Source: a virus. From it: 29,517 nucleotides of DNA. The stretch lies in IMG/VR virus record IMGVR_UViG_3300020164_000234, positions 1-29,517 of that record; one strand, written 5' to 3'. A program made the position numbers and the translations under genes. Shown one piece after another: positions 27,143 through 29,517 of this stretch. Position 1 is the stretch's first letter; every line of letters begins with the position of its first letter. The notes beneath the pieces are model-generated. The model searched no databases. It was not told the origin of the DNA and was given only the letters and a program-made list of their open reading frames with translations.

Positions 27143-29308
27143 TTATTTGCGTAGTCCAAGTCTCTCTCTGTACTGCTCCTCTGCCTCTCTCTGCTTCAAT
27201 ACCTGCTCCTCTTGATATTTACGAGCCCTGCTGAGGAGGCTGTTTTCGCAGTCCTCCTGCGGATCCTCATCACAGCCGACAGCTTTTTTAGCTGGCTTTA
27301 ACTGCTTCGGAGCGACAACGGCAGGGAGCGCTCTCTGCTCTTCTGCATCCCTCGCGGCATAGAACTCTTTCGCCTGGCGAATTGCTACTTGTTTTATCGC
27401 TCCTTTAATTCCTAATACTTCACGAAGTCTTTTCCGGTCTTCATCCGTGCCGAGAGTGTCGGCCATCGGGTGAATCCCTGCAAAACCATTAGCATTAGCC
27501 GCAAAGAGGAAGTTTTCACCGGATTCATCGTACACATATACCGTTTCAAGTGCTGCAAAGTCAAACCGGACAATGAATTCTTTGGCGTTTGAACAACCAC
27601 CAAGCTCTTCGTGCCAGTAGTATCGGCCAAACATTCTGATTCCGTTGTTCCCGCTCTTTTTCTTGGTTTGTGCAAGCATCAGAAACCGAAGTTCGTCGGG
27701 AGTAATGATCCTTTTTTCAAAGTCTGCTTTCGACCTGACAGCCTCGATCGACTCCATATAAACCTCTTTCGGTGTCCGGCCTTTAAGGGATGAATCTTTT
27801 GCTTTTGGTGTTACGGCATATTTGTTGATGAGCCAGTCAACCAGTGCCATATTGACGTCGTTGATGGTATCAACTGCTCCTTTGTGCCTGTTGTTATGCT
27901 GTGAGTCTTGTAGTTTTTCATCGCGATTCAGGCGAGGGACTTTGTTCTCGATAGAGTTCCCTCTGTACCCGGGACGTCGCTGTTCAAAGTCGCTCAATGT
28001 CCCGAAAAATCTTTCAATCGGCTTGCTCTGTCCGTGGTATGGGAGGGCGTGTTTTGTTCCTATAAACCCGTAAGGTTTAAGCCTTTCGAACAATCCCGGC
28101 AGAGCTTTCCATCCTTTTGCTCTTGTGAAATACTTTGCTTTGAATGCTCTGCCATTGTCGAGGTAAAAGTGACGAGGGACAAAGCCGAGCGTTACAATCG
28201 CCCGATAATAGGCCATCGCGATGATCTGCGTATTCTCTGACGTTCCAATTTCCCAACCGAGCGGCATTCCTGATTTGAAGTCTGTTACAACAACAATGGT
28301 TGGGCGGAATGGTTTTCCTGTGTAAGGGTTGATAACATCAAAATTGCAGGTGTGGCCATCGGCAACAAGGATGTCGCCGACTTCAATACGGCTGTAGTCT
28401 CGACTGATATACGGGAGGCATTTGTCGTTGTATGCTTTTTCCCCTTCTCTGGTTATAGTTGCCATATCGAAATTATCACGAACAAAATCATCGAGGTAGC
28501 GCATGTATGTTGAATAACTTGCATTCGGTTCAAGCCCAATCCGTTTCAGCTCGTTTTCCATGTCGATGTATGCCTGCTGTTTTGTCTTTCTGGAGTCAAA
28601 GTAAGCCCTCTCGAGGATCTCCGATTCCGTCCGAGTAACACTCCGCTTCCCTCTGCTTTTTCCGTACCCGGGAGCCAGTGCAAACGTGTCTCCTTCTGCC
28701 TCATCAAGCTTCTTTTTCCAGTTGTCCAGAGTTTGGTAGGTGAGGTGCTTGATTTCATCCCGCACATCGTCAAACTCAAGCATCAATCCTTCATTGTACC
28801 GGCGGCAGAATTCTTCCTTTTGATCGACTAAACAGCCATATCTTTTTCCGGAAATAAAGCGCAGATATTCACTCAAAACTTGGTACCTGCGAAGCGCCTT
28901 GTCACGGTTCAAAAAACTTATTGCACCACGCTTCCGAAACGCCTCGTCACGGGCTGCCAACTCCATCGCTGTTTTCGGTTTTTCACCGGTAATCAGCTTC
29001 CGATATTGTTCGATGCCATCCGGAGGCAACTCGGTAAAATGTATCTGGTAAGGACGCCTTCCGTCCTGGTCAATCTGACGGCAGTTTGTGACGTATTTTC
29101 CGTTCAGGCAGTAACGTTTTACCTTCCTTTCATGTTGTCCCGATATTTGGGCAAACTGTTTTACTGATAACCATCCACTTTGATCTCGTAACTCATTTAT
29201 TTCATTATCACTTAGGCTGATCGGGACAATATTTATTTCTTGTCCCGACTTTTGTCCCGATCTTGTCCCGACTTTTTCAGTTTGGGAGATGGTGAAAATT
29301 TTACTCAT
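27143..29308 (-). CDS. muA: MuA-type DDE transposase
   Basis: 721 residues. It has an N-terminal Mu-type helix-turn-helix (WLSVKQFAQISGQHERKVKRYC, about residues 46-67), further DNA-binding segments, then the catalytic core. The probable DDE triad is D317 (VADGH), D384 (FYLDNG) and E432 (PIERFFG); the first spacing of 67 residues equals that of MuA D269/D336. The C-terminal Mu-transposase domain contains RMFGRYYWHEELGG and the final charged helix (SRARKYQEEQVLKQREAEEQYRERLGLRK) may correspond to the MuB/ClpX-interacting tail. It binds the phage ends and carries out strand transfer. Its start overlaps the previous stop by 4 nt (ATGA). Residues 14-25 are encoded by the TTGTCCCGA boxes. Confidence 0.95.
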   Translation of the reverse strand: MSKIFTISQTEKVGTRSGQKSGQEINIVPISLSDNEINELRDQSGWLSVKQFAQISGQHERKVKRYCLNGKYVTNCRQIDQDGRRPYQIHFTELPPDGIEQYRKLITGEKPKTAMELAARDEAFRKRGAISFLNRDKALRRYQVLSEYLRFISGKRYGCLVDQKEEFCRRYNEGLMLEFDDVRDEIKHLTYQTLDNWKKKLDEAEGDTFALAPGYGKSRGKRSVTRTESEILERAYFDSRKTKQQAYIDMENELKRIGLEPNASYSTYMRYLDDFVRDNFDMATITREGEKAYNDKCLPYISRDYSRIEVGDILVADGHTCNFDVINPYTGKPFRPTIVVVTDFKSGMPLGWEIGTSENTQIIAMAYYRAIVTLGFVPRHFYLDNGRAFKAKYFTRAKGWKALPGLFERLKPYGFIGTKHALPYHGQSKPIERFFGTLSDFEQRRPGYRGNSIENKVPRLNRDEKLQDSQHNNRHKGAVDTINDVNMALVDWLINKYAVTPKAKDSSLKGRTPKEVYMESIEAVRSKADFEKRIITPDELRFLMLAQTKKKSGNNGIRMFGRYYWHEELGGCSNAKEFIVRFDFAALETVYVYDESGENFLFAANANGFAGIHPMADTLGTDEDRKRLREVLGIKGAIKQVAIRQAKEFYAARDAEEQRALPAVVAPKQLKPAKKAVGCDEDPQEDCENSLLSRARKYQEEQVLKQREAEEQYRERLGLRK
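29135..29271. promoter_or_regulatory. Cluster of TTGTCCCGA boxes in the 5' end of the transposase gene
   Basis: Nine-base box TTGTCCCGA occurs at 29135-29143, 29240-29248, 29252-29260 and 29263-29271, with an inverted copy at 29221-29229. The three right-hand copies are 12 and 11 bp apart. It could be an operator or a transposition enhancer like Mu's internal activating sequence, or a coding-repeat effect. Confidence 0.45.
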
Positions 29309-29517
29309 ACCACTTTCTTGAGGTTCTTTCTGAAGCTCTTTACAATGGCCTGCCGTTCTTGAAGCTTACGGTCAAATATCTCTGCAAGCTTTATATTGGG
29401 TACTTTCGACAAGAAAAGGCCCTTGTGTATCTGATCGGTCGGCATACCAAGCTCTTCACCCATCTCTTTCAGAATTCCGCGATACGGGTAGCATCTCAGG
29501 TTCACATTCTTCTTCAT
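29305..29517 (-). CDS. Small early protein upstream of transposase, possible Ner-like regulator
   Basis: 70 residues starting at the last base of the window and coupled to the transposase by ATGA. It is basic and helical (YRGILKEMGEELGMPTDQIHKGLFLSKVPNIKLAEIFDRKLQERQAIVKSFRKNLKK). EMGEELGMPTDQIHKGLF could be a short helix-turn-helix, and ner occupies this slot in Mu, but the match is weak. The ATG sits at the window edge, so its upstream signals cannot be seen. Confidence 0.5.
   Translation of the reverse strand: MKKNVNLRCYPYRGILKEMGEELGMPTDQIHKGLFLSKVPNIKLAEIFDRKLQERQAIVKSFRKNLKKVV

Larger units (their letters stand above)
1560..29517. mobile_element. Mu-like transposable prophage (right end and most of the genome; left end outside window)
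   Basis: The element is recognised by a MuA-type DDE transposase next to a MuB-type ATPase, followed by GemA, Mor, gp25/gp26-like, terminase, DUF935 portal, Mu F and G, Mu I-type protease, gp36 (DUF1320) and gp37 (DUF1834) homologues. It interrupts a host PAS gene. The right boundary is placed only approximately, between 1554 and 1566, because no 5'-TG terminus is seen exactly at the divergence point. The left end with the repressor should lie past base 29517. Unlike Mu, the packaging/portal block 15743-21760 is inverted relative to the rest. A tape measure and tail chaperones without a recognisable sheath suggest a siphovirus-like tail. Confidence 0.9.

Noticed and set aside
29305-29335. Second copy of the end repeat at the end of the gene before the transposase
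   Set aside because: Only about 11 bases (AAGAAAGTGGT) match the right-end repeat and they lie in coding sequence; the shared KKVV ending with the PAS chimera looks like chance.

Overview
This window is most of a Mu-like transposable prophage, with the truncated host gene it landed in at the left edge. The phage tail looks long and non-contractile: there is a tape measure, a tail-tube candidate and a tail chaperone pair, and no sheath gene is recognisable. The middling base composition and the two intercistronic repeat families (an AT-rich TTATCAATTGTC-type repeat and a CTACTCAGCAACC hairpin element) suggest a green sulfur bacterium (Chlorobiaceae). That assignment is an inference from general familiarity, not a search.

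Layout. Bases 1-1553 hold a host multi-PAS sensor gene that loses its output domain near 1554-1566, where the prophage right end begins with two 22-bp-spaced copies of a 20-bp motif, the expected form of transposase end-binding sites. From there to 15572 the genes lie on the minus strand. Read in transcription order they are: protease/scaffold, major capsid, gp36-like, lipoprotein, small ORF, gp37-like, tail tube, BppU-like, tail fibre, five structural unknowns, tail chaperone with a probable -1 frameshift, and tape measure. From 15743 to 21760 a plus-strand block carries gp25-like, gp26-like, small and large terminase, portal (DUF935), Mu F/SPP1 gp7 head protein, an unknown and gpG. It converges on the end of the early operon at a hairpin terminator (21761-21783). 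From 29517 down to 21822 the minus strand carries the early/middle genes: a small ORF, MuA transposase, MuB ATPase, small zinc-ribbon and unknown proteins, an AP2-like protein, an aberrant tRNA-Leu-like gene, GemA, the Mor activator and a membrane protein. The repressor region and left end lie beyond the right edge.

Genes working together. MuA and MuB carry out replicative transposition; GemA and Mor are the middle regulators; terminase, portal and F/G proteins build and fill the capsid made from the protease/scaffold and capsid genes; the tail block builds the tail and fibres. No endolysin is recognisable.

Most unusual. (1) Gene junctions are filled by a composite module with fixed order, stop codon - hairpin element B - AT-rich repeat A - start codon, at five places, and B hairpins keep their stem through compensating base changes. 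(2) The same elements are translated in frame inside GemA and the portal, and repeat A forms the tail of a membrane protein. (3) The head protein gene has no usable start codon and joins the portal only through a nine-A dnaX-like slippery run. (4) There is a 126-nt tRNA-Leu-like gene with intact acceptor, D and T arms but an oversized centre. (5) Phased TTGTCCCGA boxes lie in the 5' end of the transposase gene.
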